The notes under the pieces: model-generated | Seen by the model: only the letters and a program-made list of their open reading frames with translations | Told to the model about the DNA's origin: nothing | Database searches by the model: none | Translations under genes and position numbers: made by a program | Part shown: positions 16,818 to 24,666 of the stretch, piece after piece | Layout of the letters: every line of letters starts with the position of its first letter | Position numbering within the stretch: position 1 is the stretch's first letter | Origin: Acetivibrio sp964564015 | GTDB lineage: Bacteria; Bacillota; Clostridia; Acetivibrionales; Acetivibrionaceae | Direction of reading: 5' to 3' | Length of the DNA: 64,000 nt | Assembly: GCA_964564015.1 (NCBI GenBank) | Contig: CAZLZR010000016.1 | Span: forward strand, 1 to 64,000

Positions 16818-18393
16818 TTCTGACAATAACAATGTTGCAGTTGCTTATATAAGAGTTTCAACCAAGTCACAGGAAGAAAAGGGCTTTTCTCTGGAAATTC
16901 AAAAGGAAAAAGCTATTTCTTATGCTCATGAAAACGGACTGATACTCACTGAAGATATGATCTTTGAAGAATCAAAACCGGCTTCTAAAACAACGAACGA
17001 CAATTTTGATATTGCTGACAATATTCACGAAAAGATCAAATCCAGGCCTATTCTAAGTAAAATAATCGAGCTTGCAAGTGAAAGAAAATTCAGTCACTTG
17101 ATTGTCTATACCAGAGATCGCCTTACCCGTAACATGCAGGATTTTATTACATTGAAAACCTTTCTTGCGAAATCAGGTATTTGCGTTCATTATAGCCGTC
17201 CTGGAGAGTTCTCAAAAATCGAGGATACGAAAATAAATAACTTTCTTGAATTGATTCTTGCAAGTGTTGCAGAGCTTGAAGCAAATACAATCGGGATCAG
17301 AGTAAAAGGCGGTAACCGTTCATGTATAAAAAACAGCTACTGGGCTGGCGGCAAAATTCCCTTCGGATACTCCCCTGCTCCTGCACCTGATAGCAAAAAG
17401 AATTCAACTTTGCAAACAAATACCTTTGAACAAAGAATAATAGAAGAAATCTTTAATCTTTATACTCATGCAGGTTATGGATACAGGAAAATTTCTCAAA
17501 TAATGAATGAGCAATATCCATTTATAACCTGGACTAAAAGTAAAATCGAATCGATTATAAAAAATGAAACTTATACTGGTTACATCACTTGGGATCGAAG
17601 AGGTGGAAGAAGAAATCCGGGAAAACACCTTGAATATGATAAATCTCCGTTCATAGAAACTGCTTGTATTATCCCATCTCAACAATGGAATGACGCAGTG
17701 GAATTGAGATATAAAAAATACGAATTGAAAGATTCAAAGTATTACAGCACCCCTTTCTTACTTAGAAGTAAACTTGTTTGCGGTATTTGCGGAAGTATCA
17801 TGGAATGTAAAAATTACGGGAAAGGTAAGAAAAGCGTTTACCGTTGCCCAACAAATAATGAAAAAGGGATCTCTGAACTCATTGCTGAAAAAGAACTATT
17901 AGAACAACACTTTACCGACCAACTAAAAAAACTTTTCGAGTACAAAAATATCGATGAATTATGGAATCTATACAAAAGCGAGTTTGATAAAAAGAAAAGC
18001 AGTGATTTTATGCTAAAGAAAACTATTATAAGGAATCTTGATGAAATAAATGTTATCCGGAAAAAGTTAAACTTCATACTTTCACAAAGTATTGAGGAAG
18101 AGCTTAAAACCAGACTATTTGAACAATCCGTAATTCTTAACAAAAAAGAGCAAAATTACAAGGAACAGCTGTTAAGGATTGATCACAGCCTCAATCAATC
18201 CTTTGAAAATAAAGATGCTTTTGGCAGATCGATAATGAATGTTTTTGAATCATTTTCTACTTTTGAGGATTATCGAAAAAGGCTACTAATTGATATCCTC
18301 ATTGATAGTATTATCTTAGAAATCAAGCCTGAAGCTCCCGATCAATTATCTCTGAAAATTATTCTTAATCCGCCAAAGAACATTCTATCTTAA
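16780..18393 (+). CDS. large serine recombinase C
   Basis: A 537-residue serine recombinase: AVAYIRVSTKSQEEKG (Ser27 predicted), YTRDRLTRNMQDF, recombinase domain (GGKIPFGYSP ... IIKNETYTGYITW), then CGICGS and a lone YRC. The zinc ribbon seems incomplete: the fourth Cys is not seen. A coiled coil follows. The ATG at 16780 lies after AAGGTAATTGTT and inside recombinase B. It may work only with B, or be the partner that recognises one arm of the att sites. Confidence 0.92.
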   Translation: MEKITRYQYKSFNSDNNNVAVAYIRVSTKSQEEKGFSLEIQKEKAISYAHENGLILTEDMIFEESKPASKTTNDNFDIADNIHEKIKSRPILSKIIELASERKFSHLIVYTRDRLTRNMQDFITLKTFLAKSGICVHYSRPGEFSKIEDTKINNFLELILASVAELEANTIGIRVKGGNRSCIKNSYWAGGKIPFGYSPAPAPDSKKNSTLQTNTFEQRIIEEIFNLYTHAGYGYRKISQIMNEQYPFITWTKSKIESIIKNETYTGYITWDRRGGRRNPGKHLEYDKSPFIETACIIPSQQWNDAVELRYKKYELKDSKYYSTPFLLRSKLVCGICGSIMECKNYGKGKKSVYRCPTNNEKGISELIAEKELLEQHFTDQLKKLFEYKNIDELWNLYKSEFDKKKSSDFMLKKTIIRNLDEINVIRKKLNFILSQSIEEELKTRLFEQSVILNKKEQNYKEQLLRIDHSLNQSFENKDAFGRSIMNVFESFSTFEDYRKRLLIDILIDSIILEIKPEAPDQLSLKIILNPPKNILS

Positions 18394-18419
18394 TGTTCTG
18401 TTTCTTATGCCTCAAAAAA

Positions 18420-19091
18420 TCACTTTCCTCTATATAAAGCCAACAGTAGAGCTATATTTATGACTAGAGAATCATTATCCTTAATTCCGTAAGATTCCTC
18501 TATAAATTTTTTCACCTTTTCCTTTAATTCTGCATTAACTGTCACAGATGACTTGCTTTTTTCACTGGCATAAATTCTTATAAATTCATCTCCTAAATCT
18601 ACTAACCTATTTTTTGGATTATCATCCCGAATCAGAAACAGAGTTTTCTTTATATCATCAACATCCTTTTGAAGACGATACATTTTTTGAAGAATGCATG
18701 TAAGGTCTTGCTGAAATTTAGAAACAGATTCCTTGTCTGCCTCCAACTTTGAATCTATAGGTGTTATTTGAGGTTTAGTCTCAGAATCTCTTTTTGAAAG
18801 TCCAGTTTCTTGAAATCCTTCCGTTTCCTTTTTGTGCATATCAAATTCCAGCTGGTTTTCAAGACAATTCTTAGGAGATTTTGATATAGGTTCTGAAGCT
18901 ACCCACTTTTTAGTTTTTTTGTCCCATTCCTTGTGAAAAGTCCTCTGAATGTATCCTCTTAAAGTAGGATGTGCCAATTCAATATTTTTTTCACTTCTTA
19001 AAATTTTTGATATTTGATTTAAATTTAAATTTTGATCAATCATTTTTATAATACTACTGGAAGTATCCATATCAACTTTTATGTAATTCAT
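18420..19091 (-). CDS. putative DNA-binding protein with helix-turn-helix, coiled coil and RHH-like C-terminus
   Basis: A 223-residue protein. Residues 10-55 look like a helix-turn-helix (LNLNQISKILRSEKN ... HPTLRGYIQRTF). A coiled-coil segment covers about residues 125-160. The C-terminus (SVTVNAELKEKVKKFIEESY) resembles a ribbon-helix-helix strand-helix unit. The upstream region has three TATTACAAA repeats and a 56 bp perfect palindrome, suggesting a partition- or copy-control-like role. No named family is recognised. Confidence 0.6.
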   Translation of the reverse strand: MNYIKVDMDTSSSIIKMIDQNLNLNQISKILRSEKNIELAHPTLRGYIQRTFHKEWDKKTKKWVASEPISKSPKNCLENQLEFDMHKKETEGFQETGLSKRDSETKPQITPIDSKLEADKESVSKFQQDLTCILQKMYRLQKDVDDIKKTLFLIRDDNPKNRLVDLGDEFIRIYASEKSKSSVTVNAELKEKVKKFIEESYGIKDNDSLVINIALLLALYRGK

Positions 19092-19119
19092 TTTAACCCT
19101 ACTACTATTGAAATCTTCA

Positions 19120-19244
19120 TATTACAAAGATATGGGAGCATTCTATCTTTTATTACAAAATCCAATTTTAAATTTAAATTCCGAATGGAAAAAGTGCTTG
19201 GTAGGATATTAGTAGTATAAAAATTCTCTAAAAAGTATTACAAA
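19120..19244. repeat. three TATTACAAA repeats upstream of the DNA-binding protein
   Basis: Copies lie at 19120-19128, 19151-19159 and 19236-19244, all in the same orientation, within the 165 bases before the gene at 18420-19091. They are candidate operators or iterons. Spacing is irregular (31 and 85 bases), which argues against a classic iteron origin. Confidence 0.4.
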
Positions 19245-19257
19245 ATACTAAAAATAG

Positions 19258-19313
19258 ACAAGTAGGCAGTAAGTCTGTCACGGTATACCGTGACAGACTT
19301 ACTGCCTACTTGT
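19258..19313. repeat. 56 bp perfect palindrome
   Basis: The sequence reads ACAAGTAGGCAGTAAGTC.. inward to the centre GGTATACC and mirrors exactly for 28 bases on each side with no spacer. It ends three bases from the stop codon of the receiver-domain gene and faces the promoter region of the next gene. A hairpin terminator normally has a loop; a loopless 28 bp arm is unusual. It could terminate the operon or be a protein-binding site. Confidence 0.9.
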
Positions 19314-19316
19314 ACT

Positions 19317-20552
19317 TCATTCAGCTAACCGTTCTATATTCCCTAAAGATTTTGTAACACTTGGAAACGCCTCATCTGGATTTCGAGGCAATCCTTGCCT
19401 CTGAAAATAAACTGAGTATAACTGTTGTATCCGGGTTATATACGGTGGTAGAAGGCGACCAATACGATTATTCTTAATAGAATTCCATTTATGAATCTTT
19501 AATTCACGAAAAAGAAACTCAATTATTTTTCCATCATCAATACAAGTAACAATTACATGATTTTTCTTTTCAATAAATTCACCGTTTTCAAAAGGAATAT
19601 TCTTAATTTCGTCATCACTTATTTGCCTTCCTTTTAAGCAATACAAATCTGGATTACGATTTCTTACCAAATCACATTGAGCTCTTATATTAAGCCAGTA
19701 AACTATTTTTTTTGTATTTTCTTCCTCTATTTCTTGCTTATAAACATCACCTGTATAAATATCTTTACTATTTAAATATTGACCTTTTATAAAACGTTCT
19801 CCTTCCAGCACATTACGTACTTCTCCAGAATCAGGTTCAACAGACGCACAAGCTTCTAAAAAACTTTCTTCAAAAGAAATAGGTGGTATTCTTGTATAAA
19901 GATTTCTAGTTATTATTTCTCCTAATTCTCTCGACATATTGGCACCATCAGCCTTATAGCAATCCCATAAAATCTTTGGCCATAGTGGACTTCGCTCATA
20001 AAAGTCCCAGAACAAACGATTTTTCGCTAGTTGATATCCTTTGTTCCATTGAAGTAGAACGTATACCGGCGGATTACTAATTATCCATTTCTCAACTTCA
20101 CTAAAAAGCTCTTTAGCAAGTTCATCTTTATTTTTAATGAAAATGAAATTAGGTTTGTCCTCTTGATACAATTTATGTTCTTGTAGTTCGGATATTACTG
20201 TATCTTTCTCCTCATTAGTAAAAATAAAAACTGGCGTGAAAGTTTTTTCTTTAAGACTTTTTAGAAAATCAATATTTTCAGATATATTATACTCCTTAAG
20301 TGTACTTGGAATTTTTAGCCCTCCAAGGCCTTCGTCTATTATCTCTTCATTATCTAATTTCCAATCTAGTAGAACAAAGGATACCCCAGCAAAATGTGAA
20401 ACAATATTTTTATCCGGAATTGTATCATAAGCAATATATGGTATATTCTTACTTCTAATTTGCCTTAGAATATTTGATATATTTGCTTCTTCTTTTTTAA
20501 CTTCATCATCAATTATTACAGCAACACCTGTAAAAAGATCCTCAATATTCAT
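19317..20552 (-). CDS. receiver-domain protein with uncharacterised C-terminal domain
   Basis: A 411-residue protein. Residues 8-145 form a receiver-like domain with acidic residues D15/D16, predicted phospho-acceptor D63 (LLDWKLD), T112 (FIFTNEE) and K140 (FIFIKNKD). The C-terminal 260 residues contain YWLNIRAQCDLVRNR and YCLKGRQISD and match no family I can name; no DNA-binding motif is evident. The gene starts 1 base after the kinase gene (GGAGGAAA before ATG), so they form a kinase-receiver pair. The C-terminal domain would be the effector. Confidence 0.75.
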   Translation of the reverse strand: MNIEDLFTGVAVIIDDEVKKEEANISNILRQIRSKNIPYIAYDTIPDKNIVSHFAGVSFVLLDWKLDNEEIIDEGLGGLKIPSTLKEYNISENIDFLKSLKEKTFTPVFIFTNEEKDTVISELQEHKLYQEDKPNFIFIKNKDELAKELFSEVEKWIISNPPVYVLLQWNKGYQLAKNRLFWDFYERSPLWPKILWDCYKADGANMSRELGEIITRNLYTRIPPISFEESFLEACASVEPDSGEVRNVLEGERFIKGQYLNSKDIYTGDVYKQEIEEENTKKIVYWLNIRAQCDLVRNRNPDLYCLKGRQISDDEIKNIPFENGEFIEKKNHVIVTCIDDGKIIEFLFRELKIHKWNSIKNNRIGRLLPPYITRIQQLYSVYFQRQGLPRNPDEAFPSVTKSLGNIERLAE

Positions 20553-20553
20553 A

Positions 20554-22206
20554 TTATTTTTCCTCCGTTACAAAACTAATCACAAAGTTAGCACCTGACA
20601 ATATCTTTTCAGATTTCAAATCAGCTAGATCAATTGAATAATCATTACGTTCAAGTAATTGTCTTGCAATATATAACCCAAGACCTCTTCCAGAATAAAA
20701 TGGCTGAAATATATAAGGTGCATCCTCTTTATTTATGCCTGGCCCATTATCTGAAAATATAAGCTGCCCCTTATTCCCATCTAAAGTTATTTCAATTCTT
20801 CTATCTTGTCTTGAAACCAATTGAAGCCAGTAAACTGAATTATCAAAAAGATTTAGAAATAATTGCAAAAGAACTGCATCTGTAGTTTTAGCAATTAACG
20901 GAGAGCCTATTTGATTTATCACTAAATCAATTTTCTCCTTTTGTAATATACGTTTATATATTCTCTCAATCTTCTCAATTATTTCTTTCACTTTGATCTG
21001 TTTACGCTTTTGCTTTGAGGACTTAAAAAGTAGCTGAATATCTTTTAATTGTGCCTCAACAAAAGAAAGTGCACCGCGAAGTGAATGTAGTTCTTTATTC
21101 AGCTGTTCTTTATCTAGTTCATCATCATACAACGTTTCTCTAATTATATCATCTAATATTCCCATTGCTTTTCCCATTATGGCAATTATATCATGCGAAG
21201 CCGTTTCAACTGAAAGACCAACACCAGCAAGTTCTTCTGTTGTCTCAGCTCTTTGCATAAGGTATTTACGTTCCGCTTTATATTCTTTTTCCAGTCTATT
21301 AACTAAATCATGAACTTGGCGATTTTCCTTAGCAACTTCCTTTAATTCTTGAATATCTTGCTGTATCTGTTCTGCTTTAAAAATATCCTGAGCCTTTTTG
21401 TTTTCAATATCCGCCCTATACCTAGCATAAGGTTTTTGTCTTATATATGCTAAAAAAACTCTTAATAATGCAAGAAAATCATCTGTTGCATTACCTTGTT
21501 CTATTAGGCCCTCACGATTTGTTTTATCCTGAAGTTGAGGATTACTTTTCTGACTTATGCTAACATACCCAACAACCTGATCATTACTAAGAAAATCTCC
21601 GGCACTTATAGTTCCCCGATACATGTCAATCCTCAACCAATCATCATCTGGTTCTCCATATGGATAAACCCTTATTCCATCTCTATACAAATATATTCTA
21701 TGAGAGCGAATCGTCTCTTTATCTTCTTTGTCTAGTTGATATTTTATTGGAGCCTGTGGAGTAAAATCGAATATGTAAAATCCAAAATTAAAAGAACCAC
21801 ATTCCGTCTTTCTTTCTTTTAAAAGATTTTTGCCATTTAATACAAAATGCTTCTTAAAAACATTAATTCCAGTAATATCCGGACTTTCTAAACTCAGTGC
21901 TGTTTCTATCCCATTAAGAGTAAACCTAAATTCACCACTTTCTTCTTTATAACATCCTTCTTCAACACGGATGACAGATCTATCTTCAAGAAGAATATTC
22001 AATTCTTCAAGGTATTTTTCTTCATAGTTCTTTTTTATGTCATCCTTATATATTTGTACTTCAAACTCATCTCTATTTTTATATTTTTCATCATCCTCCT
22101 CATTTTTTTTAATAAACTCTTTATTTAAAACGTTCGATAAACTATAGAAAATTGATTCAAATCGACTTAAGTCATGAGTAATTGACTCGATTTTTTTTCT
22201 GACCAA
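20554..22206 (-). CDS. GHKL ATPase/histidine kinase, C-terminal reading frame
   Basis: This frame continues the protein started at 22823, in the -1 frame. It holds a long linker with coiled coil, a histidine-kinase-like H box (ETASHDIIAIMGKAMG) and a C-terminal HATPase_c (LNLFDNSVYWL as N box, FSDNGPGINKED as G1, YSGRGLGLYIARQLLE as G2). There is no good ribosome site at the frame's first start, so it is probably not translated alone. The combined protein would be about 756 residues with two GHKL ATPase domains. Confidence 0.8.
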   Translation of the reverse strand: MVRKKIESITHDLSRFESIFYSLSNVLNKEFIKKNEEDDEKYKNRDEFEVQIYKDDIKKNYEEKYLEELNILLEDRSVIRVEEGCYKEESGEFRFTLNGIETALSLESPDITGINVFKKHFVLNGKNLLKERKTECGSFNFGFYIFDFTPQAPIKYQLDKEDKETIRSHRIYLYRDGIRVYPYGEPDDDWLRIDMYRGTISAGDFLSNDQVVGYVSISQKSNPQLQDKTNREGLIEQGNATDDFLALLRVFLAYIRQKPYARYRADIENKKAQDIFKAEQIQQDIQELKEVAKENRQVHDLVNRLEKEYKAERKYLMQRAETTEELAGVGLSVETASHDIIAIMGKAMGILDDIIRETLYDDELDKEQLNKELHSLRGALSFVEAQLKDIQLLFKSSKQKRKQIKVKEIIEKIERIYKRILQKEKIDLVINQIGSPLIAKTTDAVLLQLFLNLFDNSVYWLQLVSRQDRRIEITLDGNKGQLIFSDNGPGINKEDAPYIFQPFYSGRGLGLYIARQLLERNDYSIDLADLKSEKILSGANFVISFVTEEK

Positions 22207-22823
22207 CTCCCTTTAATTCCAGATATTTCTATTCTCGTTCCTTTTGGAGAACGCACAATCTTTCTTATTCCCATTTTTATTTCAGACTCAACAATAACCT
22301 CTGGTGTGCGTTGCTGCAAAGTTACTTCTAAATCATCAATGTATAAATCTTTTTGCTTTCCGTTATCTGTCAAAAACTCATCATCATATTTTGAAAAATC
22401 ATAGTTTATAACGTTTTCTACATCTTCGCCTTCAGCTCGACTTATAATCTGTATTTTTCTCCCAAGTTTTAAAATAGCAAATCTGCCAATACCTTTTTCT
22501 CCTTGAATAACTCGCCCTTTTCGAGTTGTTTCTGTTTGTTTTTTTATTAACTTTTTCACTGGCGTAGCTGGATTAAGCCAATGCTTTTCAATTATCTCTT
22601 CATTCATTCCTACGCCATTATCTTCAATAATAATTCTAGATTCTGGAGTTATTTCAAATTCACTACCAAAATTAACAAAAGATACTTTAACCCAATCCGC
22701 ATCTGCATCATATGAATTCTTAATTAACTCGACAAGTGCAATTCTTTCATTTTTGATCAACTGCTCTCCCAACATAGTAAGCAAACGAGCATAGGGCCTA
22801 ATTTTCAATGATTTAATTTTCAT
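22167..22823 (-). CDS. GHKL ATPase (MORC/Hsp90-like), N-terminal reading frame
   Basis: The 218-residue frame begins with a HATPase_c_3-type ATPase: ALVELIKNSYDADA (N box, N36), IIIEDNGVGMNEE (G1) and GEKGIGRFAILKLG (G2). This is the MutL/Hsp90/MORC class, known to occur near restriction-modification genes. At 22191-22198 eight T (A8 on the coding strand) separate it from the frame at 20554-22206. A -1 shift on A AAA AAA joins them. Either programmed slippage or a simple frameshift mutation is possible. The start overlaps the methyltransferase stop (ATGA). Confidence 0.8.
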   Translation of the reverse strand: MKIKSLKIRPYARLLTMLGEQLIKNERIALVELIKNSYDADADWVKVSFVNFGSEFEITPESRIIIEDNGVGMNEEIIEKHWLNPATPVKKLIKKQTETTRKGRVIQGEKGIGRFAILKLGRKIQIISRAEGEDVENVINYDFSKYDDEFLTDNGKQKDLYIDDLEVTLQQRTPEVIVESEIKMGIRKIVRSPKGTRIEISGIKGSWSEKKSSQLLMT

Positions 22824-24103
22824 AATAATTTCCTCCCAATTATTATAAACTCTTCGTTATAAATTTTTCTACTTGTTTCATCATTTGTAAAGCGCCCATG
22901 TTCATCTCGATACGGAGTTAAAATTTTTCCAGAAATTTTCCTTTTTGTAATTGTAACCTCATCAAATCCACTTTCTATTAGCGCCTCAGATATATGACGG
23001 GAATTTTCAATTCGAACTCCTTTATATTCTGTATCTCCTATAACAAATAAAACCAATCCGTTGTTATTCAGCATTGCTTCGCATTCCCTTACAGTATTTT
23101 GCATGTCCAAAAAATACTTTGCAACAGACCTTGCTTGAGATTTATCCTTTTCTAATAATCTAAAAACTATCTGACTTCCTGTTTTATTTAGTCGTTTTAA
23201 TTCTCTTTCAAAGTTATAAACATGGTGTAAGCTCCCTACAGAACCTGATCTAAGCTTTCTATAATCATCTGTATAACCAAGCCATAATGACGATAATTGA
23301 TGTAAATCAGCATACTCATATGAAGTTACATATGGTGGACTAGTTATAATCATATCTGTCTTTGGGCGTTTAATAGAATCATCCAAAAAATTACCCGTCA
23401 CGATCTCTGTTTTTGAGCCTCCAATTACATTGCTTTCTGCATAAGCTGAAATCATATTATTACATTGAGCTTCAAAAGTTTTTATAACATCTGCTGGAAT
23501 CTTCTTTGGATCTATTTGTGGTTTTATAGATTTAGTCAGCCAACGTGAAGTAGATTTTAGAATATTCGAAAACGCACAAAGAAAAAACAACCTATATGTA
23601 CTACGATTAGGGACTACTTCTTCAATTGCTTTTTTCAACCTTGCTAAATTAATATATTCTTTTTCTGCATACCAATATTTTAAACGGTCATTTGCTTTAT
23701 TGTAATTCTCATAATAGTTTTCAAAATCCATATATGCATTAATAATTTCACTGTAATAAGATTTTAGCTTTTTTATATTATAATTTTTACTTTTCACATT
23801 AGCTATCATTGTAGCAACTGGATTAATATCACACCCCCAGAAATTAATATTATTTCGCTTAGCTTCAAAAGCTACTGTTCCGCAACCACAAAATATATCT
23901 GCTATTAAGTCTAGCTGTTTCACATTTCTCTTAGCGTACGCTAAGGCCTTATTTGTAATAAATGCTGGAAACTTTGCTGGATACGCATGAATTTTATGAA
24001 TTTTTAACTCTTTTTCTTCACCGGTATTCCAAAATTTATCTACTTCAACAGCATTAAAATCAATAGCTAATACTTCCTTGAGTGTTTTCGCTCTTATATC
24101 CAT
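22820..24103 (-). CDS. DNA methyltransferase (N4-cytosine/N6-adenine type)
   Basis: A 427-residue methyltransferase. The N-terminal HAYPAKFPAFI, SAM-binding motif I (DIFCGCGTVAFEA) near residue 68 and catalytic motif IV (TSPPYVTSYEYADLH) near residue 260 identify an amino-methyltransferase acting on DNA. The central region (about 100-235) is a probable target-recognition segment. No restriction endonuclease is fused or adjacent. The start follows GGGGGG. It is the second gene of the RHH-MTase-GHKL-receiver operon and could mark self DNA for that system. Confidence 0.9.
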   Translation of the reverse strand: MDIRAKTLKEVLAIDFNAVEVDKFWNTGEEKELKIHKIHAYPAKFPAFITNKALAYAKRNVKQLDLIADIFCGCGTVAFEAKRNNINFWGCDINPVATMIANVKSKNYNIKKLKSYYSEIINAYMDFENYYENYNKANDRLKYWYAEKEYINLARLKKAIEEVVPNRSTYRLFFLCAFSNILKSTSRWLTKSIKPQIDPKKIPADVIKTFEAQCNNMISAYAESNVIGGSKTEIVTGNFLDDSIKRPKTDMIITSPPYVTSYEYADLHQLSSLWLGYTDDYRKLRSGSVGSLHHVYNFERELKRLNKTGSQIVFRLLEKDKSQARSVAKYFLDMQNTVRECEAMLNNNGLVLFVIGDTEYKGVRIENSRHISEALIESGFDEVTITKRKISGKILTPYRDEHGRFTNDETSRKIYNEEFIIIGRKLL

Positions 24104-24182
24104 AATGCCCCCCAGTCATACATTTTTGTGCTACTAATAAATACAAGTTAAATATATAAACTTTCATTTGCATTTATGAAAA

Positions 24183-24407
24183 TTATTTCTGTGTGAATTT
24201 CCTTTTTTTTAAAGTATTAAGTAATCCAATAGACTGCCAATCTTCAGTATTACAATATTGGTCAAGAATTACTCTTATAATATCGCTACGACTAAGTTTA
24301 TTAACATTAGGATCCGACATTTCCATCAGCAGCTCATTTAAAAAAGTTACATGAGCTTTTTTCAAGTATACTGTTATTCTTTCATATTTTGTATTTTTGA
24401 CCCCCAT
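24183..24407 (-). CDS. ribbon-helix-helix regulator
   Basis: A 74-residue protein: KYERITVYLKKAHVTFLNEL ... LSRSDIIRVILDQY is the strand-helix-helix pattern of CopG/MetJ/Arc-type dimers. It leads the operon and probably represses it, since GTAAC/GTTAC repeats overlap the promoter. GGAGGGATTAAT precedes the ATG. An antitoxin role is possible by family but no toxin partner is seen. Confidence 0.7.
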   Translation of the reverse strand: MGVKNTKYERITVYLKKAHVTFLNELLMEMSDPNVNKLSRSDIIRVILDQYCNTEDWQSIGLLNTLKKRKFTQK

Positions 24408-24428
24408 ATTAATCCCTCCATGTAAAAT

Positions 24429-24471
24429 ACTGTAACATTATGTAGATATAATGTCAATAGTGTAACGTTAC
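24429..24471 (-). promoter_or_regulatory. promoter and operator of the RHH-methyltransferase operon
   Basis: On the minus strand TTGACA (24457-24452) and TACAGT (24434-24429) are separated by 17 bases. A perfect GTAACGTTAC palindrome at 24462-24471 lies just upstream of -35, and a second TGTAAC half-site (24431) covers the -10. This arrangement fits autorepression by the RHH protein. Confidence 0.65.
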
Positions 24472-24623
24472 TTTAGTACCTATTATTCAATAAACTTAAT
24501 CTACCATATCTTTTTAACAAATTTATCAATTAGACTGAATTTATGTCCTAATAAATTAATGGACCTGAGTTTTATTTATAGCATTCAATGATCTTTTTTA
24601 ATCTATAGATAAATATTAGTTAC

Positions 24624-24666
24624 GCACCCACTAAAAAGGATTACCAAGTGGTTATCCTGTGGGTGC
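24624..24666 (+). other. attR of the ylbJ element
   Basis: Right junction: the element half (GCACCCACTAAAAAGG..) at 24624-24645, core AAGT at 24646-24649, then the ylbJ half GGTTATCCTGTGGGTGC. In the ylbJ (attB) half GTGGGTGC starts 10 bases from the core; in the element half at attL the same octamer starts 15 bases away. This 5-base offset is the known attB/attP difference for large serine integrases. Confidence 0.88.

Larger units (their letters stand above)
11261..24649. mobile_element. 13.4 kb integrative element inside ylbJ
   Basis: The element spans from the AAGT core in ylbJ to its copy at 24646-24649, 13,385 bp as an excised circle. Gene content from left: zinc-ribbon protein, retropepsin-like protease, two paralogous small proteins, serine recombinase A, XRE repressor, two small ORFs, overlapping serine recombinases B and C, a DNA-binding protein, and an RHH/methyltransferase/GHKL-kinase/receiver operon. 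No conjugation, phage structural or replication genes are seen. The att sites have serine-integrase geometry. Excision restores an intact 422-codon ylbJ, as with the skin element in sigK. Developmental control is inferred, not shown. Confidence 0.88.

Noticed and set aside
19258..19313. Protelomerase target site
   Set aside because: Length and perfect symmetry resemble telRL, but no protelomerase or linear-plasmid gene is present. Kept as a palindrome only.
24183..24407. Antitoxin of a toxin-antitoxin pair
   Set aside because: The next gene is a methyltransferase and no toxin fold is seen.
11261..24649. Prophage or conjugative element
   Set aside because: No capsid, tail, terminase, relaxase, coupling or mating genes are present; only recombinases, regulators and cargo.
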